From positions 62,001-126,000 of the forward strand of contig NZ_VMSB01000001.1 in NCBI RefSeq assembly GCF_009858245.1: 64,000 bases of DNA, in the 5' to 3' direction. Below, piece after piece: positions 34,784 through 43,612 of the stretch. The DNA is from Ornithinibacter aureus (lineage in GTDB: Bacteria > Actinomycetota > Actinomycetes > Actinomycetales > Dermatophilaceae). The notes under the pieces were generated by a model. The model was given only the letters and a program-made list of their open reading frames with translations, was not told the origin of the DNA and ran no database searches. The translations under genes and the position numbers were made by a program. Numbering within the stretch: the first letter of the stretch is position 1; every line of letters starts with the position of its first letter.

Positions 34784-35511
34784 TTTCCTCGGAAGCTGGG
34801 CTCGCGGCGCTCGGTGAAGGCACGGCGTCCCTCGGCGAGGTCGTCACTGGCCCAAGCCCTGGCGAAGGCCGCCTCGTAGCGCCCGACCGCCTCGGGGTCG
34901 TGCGGCTCGGCGTCGAAGCCGAGCTTGGAGCCGGCCTGGGTGAGCGGGGCGAGGGCGGCGGCGCGACCGGCGAGGGCCTGGGCGGCGGCCAGCGACCCCT
35001 GCTGCGAGGCGAAGCCCAGACGCCAGGCGTCCTCGGCATCCAGGACGGCGCCGGTCAGCACGAGGTGCCGGGCGTTGCCCTCACCCCAGAGCCGGGCCAG
35101 TCGGGTGAGGGTCCAGTGGTCGACCATGAGCCCCAGCCGAGCGACCGGCACGGCGAAGCGAGCGCTCGCACCGACGACGCGCACGTCGCAGGCGAGCGCG
35201 AGCTGCATCCCGAGACCCATGCACGAGCCGTCGATCGCGGCCACGGTCGTCACGGGCACCGCGGCCAGGTGGGCGAGCACCTGGGCCAGGCGGGTGGTGA
35301 ACGAGACGTCCTCGAGTTCGGTGAGGTCGGCCCCGGCGCAGAAGTGCCCATCGGCACCGGTGAGCACGATGGCCCGTGCGCCGTCGGCGACGCAGCGGAC
35401 CACGGCCTGGTGCAGGTCCTCGAGCGTGGCGAGGTCCAGGGCGTTGCGCCGGTGGGTGCGATCGATGGTGATGGTGGCGATCTGTTCACCGCGCTCGAGA
35501 TGGATGGTCAC
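34780..35511 (-). CDS. Enoyl-CoA hydratase/isomerase family protein
   Basis: A 243-residue crotonase-fold protein. TITIDRTHRRNALDLATLEDL, FCAGADLTEL (first oxyanion Gly) and AAIDGSCMGLGMQLALACDVR are classic. The second catalytic position has VARLGLMVDHW, without an obvious acidic pair, so the reaction may not be simple hydration. It starts at a GTG with a leaderless -10 box and heads the four-gene leftward operon. Confidence 0.88.
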   Translation of the reverse strand: MTIHLERGEQIATITIDRTHRRNALDLATLEDLHQAVVRCVADGARAIVLTGADGHFCAGADLTELEDVSFTTRLAQVLAHLAAVPVTTVAAIDGSCMGLGMQLALACDVRVVGASARFAVPVARLGLMVDHWTLTRLARLWGEGNARHLVLTGAVLDAEDAWRLGFASQQGSLAAAQALAGRAAALAPLTQAGSKLGFDAEPHDPEAVGRYEAAFARAWASDDLAEGRRAFTERREPSFRGK

Positions 35512-35517
35512 CGCCCG

Positions 35518-35523
35518 ACCCTA
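35518..35523 (-). promoter_or_regulatory. -10 box TAGGGT, leaderless start
   Basis: TAGGGT on the minus strand lies six bases before the GTG of the enoyl-CoA hydratase gene. Confidence 0.5.
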
Positions 35524-35635
35524 CCCAGCCGGGGACTGGCAGACTCGCGGCACCCGGGTGGATGGATCGCCGGGCCGGGTGTGTTGCACCCGCGGCAGAC
35601 ACCACCCACCACGCAACGACACGAGGAGAACACTG

Positions 35636-36064
35636 ATGGCGACGACTCGCACCGCATCGGCCCACTGGGAGGGCTCGCTCATGGAAGGGGCCGGTCAGGT
35701 CTCCCTGGAGTCCTCCGAGGTCGGCACCTTCGACGTCAACTGGCCCTCGCGGGCCGAGGCCGCGAACGGCGTCACGAGCCCCGAGGAGCTCATCGCCGCC
35801 GCGCACTCGACCTGCTTCTCGATGGCGCTCTCGCACGGGCTCGCCCAGGCCGGTACGCCGCCGACGACGATCGACACCACGGCCGACGTGACCTTCCAGC
35901 CCGGCACAGGCATCACCGGAATCGTGCTCAAGGTCGTCGGTGACGTGCCCGGCATCACCGCGGAGCAGTTCCAGACGGCCGCCGAGGCCGCCAAGGCCGG
36001 CTGCCCCGTCAGCCAGGCCCTGGCTGCGGTGCCGATCACGCTCGAGGCAACCTTCGCGGGCTGA
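35636..36064 (+). CDS. osmC: OsmC/Ohr-family peroxiredoxin
   Basis: A 142-residue OsmC-like protein that detoxifies organic hydroperoxides. SPEELIAAAHSTCFSMALSH contains the first catalytic Cys, and AKAGCPVSQALA the second. The ATG has a GAGGAG ribosome-binding site, so unlike many neighbours it is not leaderless. It is followed by a hairpin and is probably monocistronic. Confidence 0.92.
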   Translation: MATTRTASAHWEGSLMEGAGQVSLESSEVGTFDVNWPSRAEAANGVTSPEELIAAAHSTCFSMALSHGLAQAGTPPTTIDTTADVTFQPGTGITGIVLKVVGDVPGITAEQFQTAAEAAKAGCPVSQALAAVPITLEATFAG

Positions 36065-36088
36065 CCCGCTGCACCGGCTGACCGCTCC

Positions 36089-36149
36089 GTCGAGAGGGGC
36101 AACACGCAGGGCTCAGGGCTCGATCCCGCGCGTGTTGCCTCCTCTCGAC
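36089..36149. terminator. Long hairpin after osmC
   Basis: GTCGAGAGG-GGCAACACGC pairs with GCGTGTTGCC-TCCTCTCGAC over 19 bases with one bulged base; loop of 22 bases. Likely a terminator for osmC. Confidence 0.6.
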
Positions 36150-36174
36150 TCCGGCTCCGGCCGCGCTCCCGCCC

Positions 36175-36180
36175 TACTGT
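36175..36180 (+). promoter_or_regulatory. -10 box TACTGT before the broken SMP-30-like gene
   Basis: TACTGT lies six bases before the ATG at 36187; the promoter geometry survives although the gene behind it is broken. Confidence 0.4.
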
Positions 36181-36186
36181 GGGGTC

Positions 36187-36790
36187 ATGCTGCGTGCGCT
36201 CACGACCGTCCCGGTTTCCCGGCCCGGGTGCCGAGGACGTGCTCGTGGCCCCCGACGGGCGCATCCTCGTCTGTGACGCCCACCGTGGCCTGCTGGCACT
36301 CGACCCCGCCACTGGCGAGCTCGAGACCCTGCTCACCGAGGTCGACGGTGACCGGCTGCTCTTCACGAACAACGCCGCCGTGATGCCGGACGGCACGATC
36401 TGGTTCTCGGACTCCAGCCGGGTCTGGCCGATCGAGGAGTGGAAGAACGACCTCATCGAGCACACGTGCACCGGTCGGCTCCTGCGGCGAACCCCTGACG
36501 GCATGGTCACGACGGTGGTGGACCGGTTGTGCTTCGCCAACGGGGTCGCCCTCACCGCCGAGATGGATGCCGTGCTCGTCGCCGAGACGGGGACCCGCAC
36601 CATCCGCCGGGTCGCTCTGGGCGCGGACGGCTCACCCCGGGCGACGACGACCTGGGCCGAGGACCTGGCCTTCGACGCCACGCGCTGGCACCTGGCGACG
36701 GGAGTTCGCGAGCACGACGGCCGGGTGTGGCTCGGCAGCCTCGTCGAGCCCGCGATCGCGTGGTCAGACGCGCTCGTGGACCACCCGTGA
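36187..36790 (+). pseudogene. SMP-30/strictosidine synthase-like protein, frameshift and internal deletion
   Basis: The ATG reads MLRALTTVPVSRPG, then the frame shifts near 36228 into AEDVLVAPDGRILVCDAHRG and on through NNAAVMPDGTIWFSDSS, LLRRTPDGMVTTVVDRL and FANGVALTAEMDAVLVAETG, the beta-propeller blades of this family. After TTWAEDL it jumps directly to the usual C-terminal ATGVREHDGRVWLGSLVEPAI, so a blade's worth of sequence is missing. The 3' end overlaps folA by 27 bases. Probably non-functional. Confidence 0.75.
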
Positions 36791-37231
36791 CCAGCCGTCA
36801 TGCGCCTCTCGGCTGACCTCGACCCAGTCGGCTCGGGCCCACGAGGGGAACCACGTGTCACCCTCGGGCTCGGCGTCGACCTCGGTGATGACCAGTCGCT
36901 GCGCAAAGGGAAGGGCGAGCTCGTAGATCTGGGCTCCGCCGGCGGCGAACACCTCGTCTGCGGGCCCCGCCAGTGAGAGCGCGTCGGCGAACGAGTGCGC
37001 CGTCTCCACCCCGGGGTGCTGCCAGGCCGGGTTGCGGGTGATGACGATGGTGCGGCGGCCGGGAAGGGCACGGCCGATGGAGTCGAACGTCGCACGCCCC
37101 ATCACCAGGGTGTGGCCGAGCGTCGTCGCCTTGAACTGGGCCAGTTCGCCGGGCAGGTGCCACGGCATCCCCCCGCGGTGCCCGATGACGCCGTTGCGGG
37201 CGACGGCGGCGATGATGCTCAGGCGGGTCAT
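36764..37231 (-). CDS. folA: Dihydrofolate reductase
   Basis: A 155-residue DHFR: IAAVARNGVIGHRGGMPWHLPGEL contains the substrate-binding acidic/Trp region, LVMGRATFDSIGRALPGR the NADPH site, and AGGAQIYELALP the second. It regenerates tetrahydrofolate oxidised by ThyA. It begins nine bases after the thyA stop with a GGAG ribosome-binding site, forming a thyA-folA operon. Confidence 0.95.
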   Translation of the reverse strand: MTRLSIIAAVARNGVIGHRGGMPWHLPGELAQFKATTLGHTLVMGRATFDSIGRALPGRRTIVITRNPAWQHPGVETAHSFADALSLAGPADEVFAAGGAQIYELALPFAQRLVITEVDAEPEGDTWFPSWARADWVEVSREAHDGWSRVVHERV

Positions 37232-37240
37232 CGGTGCTCC

Positions 37241-38050
37241 TCAGACGGCGATGGGCGCCTTGATCGACGGATGGGCCTGATAGCCCTCGAGCTCGAAGTC
37301 CCCGAGGTCGTAGTCGTCGATGCCGCCCCGGCGGGTGATGTGCATCCTCGGGAGGGGGAACGGCTCGCGGCTGAGCTGGAGGCGGGCCTGATCGAGGTGG
37401 TTGGAGTACAGGTGGGCGTCGCCCAGGGTGTGGATGAAGTGTCCGGGGCGCAGGTGGGTCTGCTGGGCGACCATCATCGTCAGCAGGGCGTAGGACGCGA
37501 TGTTGAACGGGACGCCGAGGAAGACGTCGGCCGATCGCTGGTAGAGCTGGCAGTCCAGGTGGGCCGGGCCCCCGTCGGCGGCAGGCCTGACGTAGAACTG
37601 GAACATTGTGTGGCACGGAGGCAGTGCCATGTCGTTGACCTCCGCGACGTTCCAGGCCGACACGATGTGGCGGCGTGAGTCGGGGGACGTGCGGATCGAC
37701 TCGATGACCGCGCTGATCTGGTCGACGGAGCGGCCGTCGGGTGTGGGCCAGGAACGCCACTGGTGGCCGTAGACCGGGCCGAGGTCGCCGTTCTCGTCGG
37801 CCCACTCGTCCCAGATCGAGATGCCGCGCTCCTGCAACCAGCGCACGTTGGTGTCGCCGCGCAGGAACCACACGAGCTCACCGATGATCGAGCGCAGGTG
37901 CAGGCGCTTGGTCGTGACGACAGGGAAGCCTTCGGCGAGGTCGAAGCGCATCTGGTACCCGAAGACGCTGCGGGTGCCGGTGCCCGTGCGGTCGCTCTTG
38001 TCGACCCCGTGGGTCATCACGTGGTCGATGAGGTCGAGGTACTGGCGCAC
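37241..38050 (-). CDS. thyA: Thymidylate synthase
   Basis: A 269-residue ThyA making dTMP from d[35 protein letters not shown], the catalytic Cys in [14 protein letters not shown] and [18 protein letters not shown] are all present. The GTG at 38050 was chosen because TATCGT lies seven bases upstream, and it gives the usual family length; longer in-frame starts would add ~35 unrelated residues. Confidence 0.95.
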   Translation of the reverse strand: MRQYLDLIDHVMTHGVDKSDRTGTGTRSVFGYQMRFDLAEGFPVVTTKRLHLRSIIGELVWFLRGDTNVRWLQERGISIWDEWADENGDLGPVYGHQWRSWPTPDGRSVDQISAVIESIRTSPDSRRHIVSAWNVAEVNDMALPPCHTMFQFYVRPAADGGPAHLDCQLYQRSADVFLGVPFNIASYALLTMMVAQQTHLRPGHFIHTLGDAHLYSNHLDQARLQLSREPFPLPRMHITRRGGIDDYDLGDFELEGYQAHPSIKAPIAV

Positions 38051-38057
38051 GGGGGTG

Positions 38058-38063
38058 ACGATA
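38058..38063 (-). promoter_or_regulatory. -10 box TATCGT, leaderless thyA start
   Basis: TATCGT on the minus strand, seven bases before the thyA GTG. Confidence 0.5.
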
Positions 38064-38132
38064 CTCGGCGCACCCTCGCACCCCCTGCTCGGTTGTCGTG
38101 TGGCCCGACGCCTGGCACCGTACCCACATCGC

Positions 38133-38145
38133 CCTATTGGTCGAT
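38133..38145. promoter_or_regulatory. CCTATTGGTCGAT element between thyA and dapA
   Basis: Exact 13-base match to the right arm of the element upstream of dapB (20976-20988). It lies about 85 bases before dapA and 83 bases before thyA, in the 180-base divergent gap. An A+T-rich word like this is rare in this GC-rich window. Confidence 0.5.
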
Positions 38146-38218
38146 TTCGGTCCATCGCCCGTGATGCTCATCAGCCCATGACGGCGTTCCGCGCCGACAC
38201 CGCACCCTCGTCGACCAC

Positions 38219-38224
38219 TACCCT
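38219..38224 (+). promoter_or_regulatory. -10 box TACCCT, leaderless dapA start
   Basis: TACCCT six bases before the dapA ATG, no ribosome-binding site. Confidence 0.5.
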
Positions 38225-38230
38225 TGCCGC

Positions 38231-39127
38231 ATGACGAGCTCTCCCTTCGGCCGTGTCCTGACCGCGATGGTCACCCCGATGACGGCGGACGGTGAGGTCG
38301 ACCCGGCGGCCACCGACGCCCTCGTCGAGCACCTGCTGGCCACTGGTCACGACGGCATCGTCGTCAACGGCACGACCGGTGAGGCATCCACGCTGACCGA
38401 TGACGAGAGCATCGAGACGATGGCCCGGGTCAAGGCCCGCGCCGGAGACCGGGCGGCGATGGTCGCGGGCGTCGGTTCCAACGACACCCGGCACGCGATC
38501 CACATGGCCCGCCGGGCCGCCGACGTCGGTGCCAACGCGCTGCTGCTCGTCAGCCCCTACTACAACAAGCCCACCCAGCCAGGTCTGATCGCCCACTGCC
38601 ACGCCGTCGCCGACGCCACCGACCTGCCCGTCGTGCTCTATGACATCCCGGGGCGCACCGGCATCCCCTTCACCACCGAGACGCTCGTCGCCCTCGCCGA
38701 CCACCCGCGCATCGTCGCGGTCAAGGACGCCAAGGGTGACCTCGCGGCATCCACCCACGTCATGGCGGCGACCGACCTGCTCTGGTTCAGCGGCGAGGAC
38801 GCCCTGACGCTGCCGCTGCTCGCGATCGGCGCGGTCGGCACCGTCTCGGTCGTGGGGCACGTCGCCGGCTCGGAGTACGCCGCCATGATCGCCGCCGTCG
38901 ACCGTGGCGACATGGTCGAGGCGCGCCGCATCCACGAGGCGCTCGTGCCCATCGTCGATGCCATCATGACGCCCAGTCAGGGGGCGATCATGGCCAAGGC
39001 GGCCCTGGTCGAGCTCGGGGTCATCGGGTCGGCGGCCGTTCGACTGCCGCTGGTTCAGAGCCCCGTCGAGCACCTCGAGGCGCTGCGCGCCGCCCTGGCG
39101 ACGCTTCCCGGCATCCTGGATCGATGA
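38231..39127 (+). CDS. dapA: 4-hydroxy-tetrahydrodipicolinate synthase
   Basis: A 298-residue DapA, first step of the lysine/diaminopimelate branch. GTTGEASTLTDDE, SPYYNKPTQPGL with the catalytic Tyr, LYDIPGRTGI, and the Schiff-base Lys in IVAVKDAKGDL are visible. Its stop overlaps the rnj start by four bases, the conserved actinobacterial dapA-rnj pair. Upstream it shares a 13-base element with dapB. Confidence 0.96.
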   Translation: MTSSPFGRVLTAMVTPMTADGEVDPAATDALVEHLLATGHDGIVVNGTTGEASTLTDDESIETMARVKARAGDRAAMVAGVGSNDTRHAIHMARRAADVGANALLLVSPYYNKPTQPGLIAHCHAVADATDLPVVLYDIPGRTGIPFTTETLVALADHPRIVAVKDAKGDLAASTHVMAATDLLWFSGEDALTLPLLAIGAVGTVSVVGHVAGSEYAAMIAAVDRGDMVEARRIHEALVPIVDAIMTPSQGAIMAKAALVELGVIGSAAVRLPLVQSPVEHLEALRAALATLPGILDR

Positions 39128-40809
39128 GCCACCCGCACCCCGAACTCGAGGCCCCCGGCCCTCTCGTCGACGGCGGGGTGCGTGTCCTGCCGCTCGGTGG
39201 GCTCGGCGAGATCGGTCGCAACATGACCGTGGTCGAGCACCGCGGCCAGGTGCTCGTCATCGACTGCGGGGTGCTCTTCCCCGACGAGCACCACCCCGGC
39301 ATCGACGTGATCCTGCCCGACTTCGAGTACCTGCGGGACCGACTCGACGACCTCCAGGCGCTTGTGCTCACCCACGGTCACGAGGACCACATCGGGGCGG
39401 TTCCGTACCTGTTGCGGCTGCGCCCGGACCTCCCGGTCGTCGGCTCGACGCTGACCCTCGCGCTCGTCGAGGCCAAGCTCAAGGAACACCGAATCACCCC
39501 GGTGCTGCGCGTGGTCCGGGAGGGGGAGCGCGCCCAGTTCGGCGAGTTCGACTGCGAGTTCGTCGCCGTCAACCACTCGATCCCCGACGCCCTCGCCGTC
39601 GCGGTGCGCACCAGCGGCGGGATGCTGCTGCACACCGGGGACTTCAAGATGGACCAGCTGCCCCTGGACGGTCGGCTGACCGACCTGCGCGCGTTCGCCC
39701 GGCTGGGGGAGGAGGGAATCGACCTCTTCCTCACCGACTCCACGAACGCTGAGGTGCCCGGGTTCACCACGCCCGAGCGGGACATCTCCTCGGCGATCGA
39801 CAAGGTGTTCAGGCACGCCGAACGGCGGATCATCGTCGCGTGCTTCTCCTCGCACGTGCACCGCGTGCAGCAGGTGCTCGACGCCGCCGAGAAGGCCGGA
39901 CGCAAGGTCGCCATGGTCGGTCGGTCCATGCTGCGCAACATGGCGATCGCGGCCGACCTGGGCTACCTGCGGGTGCCGGACGGCATCCTCGTGGACGTCA
40001 AGGCGCTCGCGGACCTGCCCGACGACCAGGTCGTCCTCGTGTGCACCGGCAGCCAGGGGGAGCCGATGGCTGCCCTCTCACGCATGGCCAACCGGGACCA
40101 CCGCATCGGCGTCGGCCCCGGTGACACCGTGCTGCTGGCCTCCTCACTCATCCCGGGCAATGAGAACGCGGTCTACCGGGTGATCAACGGGCTGATGCGG
40201 TTGGGCGCCAACGTCGTGCACAAGGGGAACGCGAACGTGCACGTCTCCGGGCACGCCAGCGCGGGGGAGCTGCTCTACTGCTACAACATCGTGCGGCCGC
40301 GCAACGTGATGCCGGTGCACGGGGAGTGGCGTCACCTCACCGCCAACGCCGAGTTGGCGATCGCCACCGGGGTGCCGCGCGATCGCGTCGTCGTCGCGGA
40401 GGACGGGGTCGCGGTGGATCTCGTCGACGGGATCGCCTCGATCGCCGGGGCGGTTCCCTGCGGGTACGTCTACGTGGACGGGGCATCGGTCGGCGAGGCC
40501 GATGACGCACTGCTGAAGGATCGCCGGATCCTGCGGGACGAGGGGTTCGTCTCGGTGATCGTCGTCATCGACGCGAGCACGGGCGCGGTCGTGGCCGGTC
40601 CGGAGATCACGGCGCGGGGGTTCATCGAGGCGCAGACGCGGTTCGACGAGGTCGTGCCGCAGCTCGTCGAGGCGCTGGCCAAGGCCACGGCGGACGGGGT
40701 CGTCGACACCTATCAGCTCCAGCAGGTGATCCGGCGGTGCGTCGGGGGCTGGATGGGCCGCACGATCCGGCGCCGGCCGATGATCATCCCCGTCGTCATC
40801 GAGTCCTGA
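39124..40809 (+). CDS. rnj: Ribonuclease J
   Basis: A 561-residue metallo-beta-lactamase/beta-CASP RNase with 5'-3' exo- and endonuclease activity. LTHGHEDHIGAVPYLL is the HxHxDH zinc motif, HTGDFKMDQLP and LLTDSTNAE-type metal ligands follow, and the beta-CASP region has FSSHVHRVQQ, GRSMLRNM and CTGSQGEPMAAL. The C-terminal domain ends IPVVIES. It is coupled to dapA by an ATGA overlap. Confidence 0.95.
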   Translation: MSHPHPELEAPGPLVDGGVRVLPLGGLGEIGRNMTVVEHRGQVLVIDCGVLFPDEHHPGIDVILPDFEYLRDRLDDLQALVLTHGHEDHIGAVPYLLRLRPDLPVVGSTLTLALVEAKLKEHRITPVLRVVREGERAQFGEFDCEFVAVNHSIPDALAVAVRTSGGMLLHTGDFKMDQLPLDGRLTDLRAFARLGEEGIDLFLTDSTNAEVPGFTTPERDISSAIDKVFRHAERRIIVACFSSHVHRVQQVLDAAEKAGRKVAMVGRSMLRNMAIAADLGYLRVPDGILVDVKALADLPDDQVVLVCTGSQGEPMAALSRMANRDHRIGVGPGDTVLLASSLIPGNENAVYRVINGLMRLGANVVHKGNANVHVSGHASAGELLYCYNIVRPRNVMPVHGEWRHLTANAELAIATGVPRDRVVVAEDGVAVDLVDGIASIAGAVPCGYVYVDGASVGEADDALLKDRRILRDEGFVSVIVVIDASTGAVVAGPEITARGFIEAQTRFDEVVPQLVEALAKATADGVVDTYQLQQVIRRCVGGWMGRTIRRRPMIIPVVIES

Positions 40810-40879
40810 ACCGCACAGCGTCCGCAGATCGACGAGGAGGGCGCTGCGCGAACGAGAGTGAATGTCGTGGGAGTGCCGC

Positions 40880-40904
40880 GTGTGACACGTGTGTCTCGTG
40901 TGAC
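40880..40904 (+). repeat. Three GTGTGWC direct repeats, 9-base period, upstream of ftsK
   Basis: GTGTGAC, GTGTGTC and GTGTGAC recur at exact nine-base intervals, ending seven bases before the ftsK -10 box. Possible regulator site; no known factor assigned. Confidence 0.5.
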
Positions 40905-40911
40905 CGTCGCG

Positions 40912-40917
40912 TAGCCT
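40912..40917 (+). promoter_or_regulatory. -10 box TAGCCT, leaderless ftsK start
   Basis: TAGCCT six bases before the ftsK ATG at 40924. Confidence 0.5.
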
Positions 40918-40923
40918 GCGACC

Positions 40924-43611
40924 ATGGCGACTCGTACGTCCTCCTCCGCGCGCGGCCGAACATCGGCGTCGCGCCCCGCAACCCGCCGCCCGGCGCCCCG
41001 ATCCCGCAAGGGAAGCGGAACTGCCCGCTCGGGTGGCCTGCCCCTGCCCCTGCGCGCCGTGCAGGCCACGTGGATGGGGCTGGCGAGCGCCACCGGATCG
41101 GTTGCCCGCAAGGTGGGCGCCTCGGGTCGTGATCTCGAGCCCGAACACCGTCGCGACGGCCTCGGCCTCCTGCTCATCGCGCTCGCCGTGGTCGTCGCTG
41201 CCCGCGAGTGGTGGGGGATGACCGGCGCCGTGGGCACCGTCGTGCACGCCGTCGTGGCCGGCACGTTCGGCAAGATCGGGTACGCGGTGCCGATCGTGCT
41301 GCTGCTGTTCGGCATCCGGATGCTGCGCGCACCCAAGGACGACCCGGCGACCTCGCGGGCCGCCGTTGGCACCACGGCGCTGGCCTTCGCGGCGTGCGGG
41401 CTCGCCCACGTCGCGGCGGGCATCCCGACGCCGCCCGAGGGCGCTGACGGCATGCGAGCCGCTGGCGGCATCATCGGCTTCCTCGCCTCCAGCCCGCTGG
41501 AAGCAGCCGTCTCCGTGTACGGCACCGTGCCCCTGCTCCTCCTCCTCGGCCTGTTCGGGGTGCTCGTCATCACCGCGACCCCGCTGCACCAGGTGCCCGA
41601 GCGCCTTCGGGACACCCTCGACCGGCTCACCGGCCACCACCCGTCCGACCCCGACGAGGTCGCTGCCCCGGCACCACGGCGGCGCCGCAGCCGCGCCGAC
41701 CTCGAGGCCGACGGCACCCTGCCCGGCGACGAGGCGTTCGAGCAGGCCGCCGTCGTCGACCCGGTCACCGGCAAGCGACTGCGCCCCGGTCAGCGCCGGC
41801 CCGCGGCCGCCCCGGCCTCCGCCGTCGGCACGAACGCCCCGGCCGCCGCCACGCCGACCCCGGCAGTCGCCCGCGTCCCCGTGGTCGACAAGGTCCCTCT
41901 CGAGGCACCCCCGACCACACCGCTGCCCCAGCGGGTCGAGCAGCTCTCCCTCGCCGGCGACATCACCTACACCCTCCCCGACAGCGCGCTCCTGGAACCC
42001 GGGAGCCCGCACAAGGCCCGCAGCGCAGCGAACGACGCCATCGTGGAGGCGCTGACCACGGTTCTCGACCAGTTCGAGATCGATGCCCAGGTCACCGGCT
42101 TCAGCCGTGGCCCGACGGTCACCCGCTACGAGGTCGAGCTCGGCCCCGGCATCAAGGTCGAGAGGGTCACCGCCCTCTCCAAGAACATCGCGTATGCCGT
42201 CGCCTCGGCCGACGTCCGCATCCTCAGCCCGATCCCCGGCAAGTCCGCGATCGGCATCGAGATCCCGAACACCGACCGCGAGAAGGTCAGCCTCGGCGAC
42301 GTGCTGCGCAGCCAGGTGGCGCGCACGAGCGAGCACCCGATGGTGATGGGTGTCGGCAAGGACGTCGAGGGCGGCTACGTCATCGCCAACCTCGCGAAGA
42401 TGCCCCACCTGCTCGTCGCCGGAGCCACCGGCGCGGGCAAGTCGAGCTTCGTCAACTCGATGATCACCTCGATCCTGATGCGCGCCACCCCCGACGAGGT
42501 GCGGCTCGTGCTCGTGGACCCCAAGCGGGTCGAGCTGACCGCCTACGAGGGCATCCCGCACCTCATCACCCCGATCATCACCAACCCGAAGAAGGCCGCC
42601 GAGGCCCTTCAGTGGGTGGTCCGGGAGATGGACACCCGCTACGACGACCTCGCCGCGTTCGGCTTCAAGCACGTCGACGAGTTCAACAAGGCCGTCAAGG
42701 CCGGCAAGGTCACCCCGCTGCCGGGGTCCGAGCGGGTCATCACGACCTACCCGTACCTCCTCGTCGTCGTCGACGAGCTGGCGGACCTGATGATGGTCGC
42801 GCCGCGTGACGTCGAGGAATCGATCGTCCGCATCACCCAGCTCGCCCGGGCGGCCGGCATCCACCTCGTCCTGGCGACCCAGCGGCCGAGCGTCGACGTC
42901 GTCACCGGCCTGATCAAGGCCAACGTCCCCTCGCGGATGGCTTTTGCGACCTCCAGCGTCACCGACTCGCGCGTCGTGCTCGACCAGCCGGGGGCCGAGA
43001 AGCTCATCGGTCAGGGCGACGCGCTCTTCCTGCCCATGGGTGCGAGCAAGCCGATGCGCGTGCAGGGCGCCTGGGTCACCGAGTCGGAGATCCACGACGT
43101 CGTCAAGCACGTCACCGACCAGCTCAAGCCGCGATACCGCGACGACGTCACCGTGGCAGCACCCAAGAAGCAGGTCGACGACGACATCGGCGACGACCTC
43201 GACCTGCTGCTCCAGGCGACCGAACTCGTCGTGACGACCCAGTTCGGCTCGACCTCGATGCTCCAGCGCAAGCTGCGGGTCGGCTTCGCCAAGGCCGGTC
43301 GCCTCATGGACCTGCTCGAGTCACGTGGGGTCGTCGGCCCGTCCGAGGGCTCCAAGGCGCGCGACGTGCTCGTCAAGCCCGACGACCTGCCGACGACGCT
43401 CGCGCTGATGCGCGGCGACGACGTGCCCGAGACCTTCGATGCTGCCCCGGCCGCCCTCACTGACACCTCCACCGACGACACCTCCGAGGTGCCCGTGCTC
43501 GGGTACGGCGGGGATGCCGTCGCGGCCGAGCTGGACTCCTACGCTGCGGCCCCCGAGTGGAACGACGAGGACGGCGACCAGGATGCGTGGGAGCTCACCG
43601 GGCGTCGGTGA
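40924..43611 (+). CDS. ftsK: DNA translocase FtsK
   Basis: An 895-residue FtsK/SpoIIIE. A basic N terminus, about four membrane helices (residues ~78-215), a Pro/Ala linker, then the motor: Walker A GATGAGKSSFVNSMI, LLVVVDELADLMMVAPRDVEE (Walker B), LATQRPSVDVVTGLIKANVPSR. The C-terminal gamma winged helix (LQRKLRVGFAKAGRLMDLLE) would read oriented DNA words. It moves chromosome termini through the division septum. It follows dapA-rnj as in mycobacteria. Confidence 0.95.
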   Translation: MATRTSSSARGRTSASRPATRRPAPRSRKGSGTARSGGLPLPLRAVQATWMGLASATGSVARKVGASGRDLEPEHRRDGLGLLLIALAVVVAAREWWGMTGAVGTVVHAVVAGTFGKIGYAVPIVLLLFGIRMLRAPKDDPATSRAAVGTTALAFAACGLAHVAAGIPTPPEGADGMRAAGGIIGFLASSPLEAAVSVYGTVPLLLLLGLFGVLVITATPLHQVPERLRDTLDRLTGHHPSDPDEVAAPAPRRRRSRADLEADGTLPGDEAFEQAAVVDPVTGKRLRPGQRRPAAAPASAVGTNAPAAATPTPAVARVPVVDKVPLEAPPTTPLPQRVEQLSLAGDITYTLPDSALLEPGSPHKARSAANDAIVEALTTVLDQFEIDAQVTGFSRGPTVTRYEVELGPGIKVERVTALSKNIAYAVASADVRILSPIPGKSAIGIEIPNTDREKVSLGDVLRSQVARTSEHPMVMGVGKDVEGGYVIANLAKMPHLLVAGATGAGKSSFVNSMITSILMRATPDEVRLVLVDPKRVELTAYEGIPHLITPIITNPKKAAEALQWVVREMDTRYDDLAAFGFKHVDEFNKAVKAGKVTPLPGSERVITTYPYLLVVVDELADLMMVAPRDVEESIVRITQLARAAGIHLVLATQRPSVDVVTGLIKANVPSRMAFATSSVTDSRVVLDQPGAEKLIGQGDALFLPMGASKPMRVQGAWVTESEIHDVVKHVTDQLKPRYRDDVTVAAPKKQVDDDIGDDLDLLLQATELVVTTQFGSTSMLQRKLRVGFAKAGRLMDLLESRGVVGPSEGSKARDVLVKPDDLPTTLALMRGDDVPETFDAAPAALTDTSTDDTSEVPVLGYGGDAVAAELDSYAAAPEWNDEDGDQDAWELTGRR

Positions 43612-43612
43612 C

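Noticed and set aside
40144-43110. Large antisense ORF opposite rnj/ftsK (988 residues)
   Set aside because: Shadow frame across two well-identified genes; composition is His/Asp/Arg-rich with no motif.
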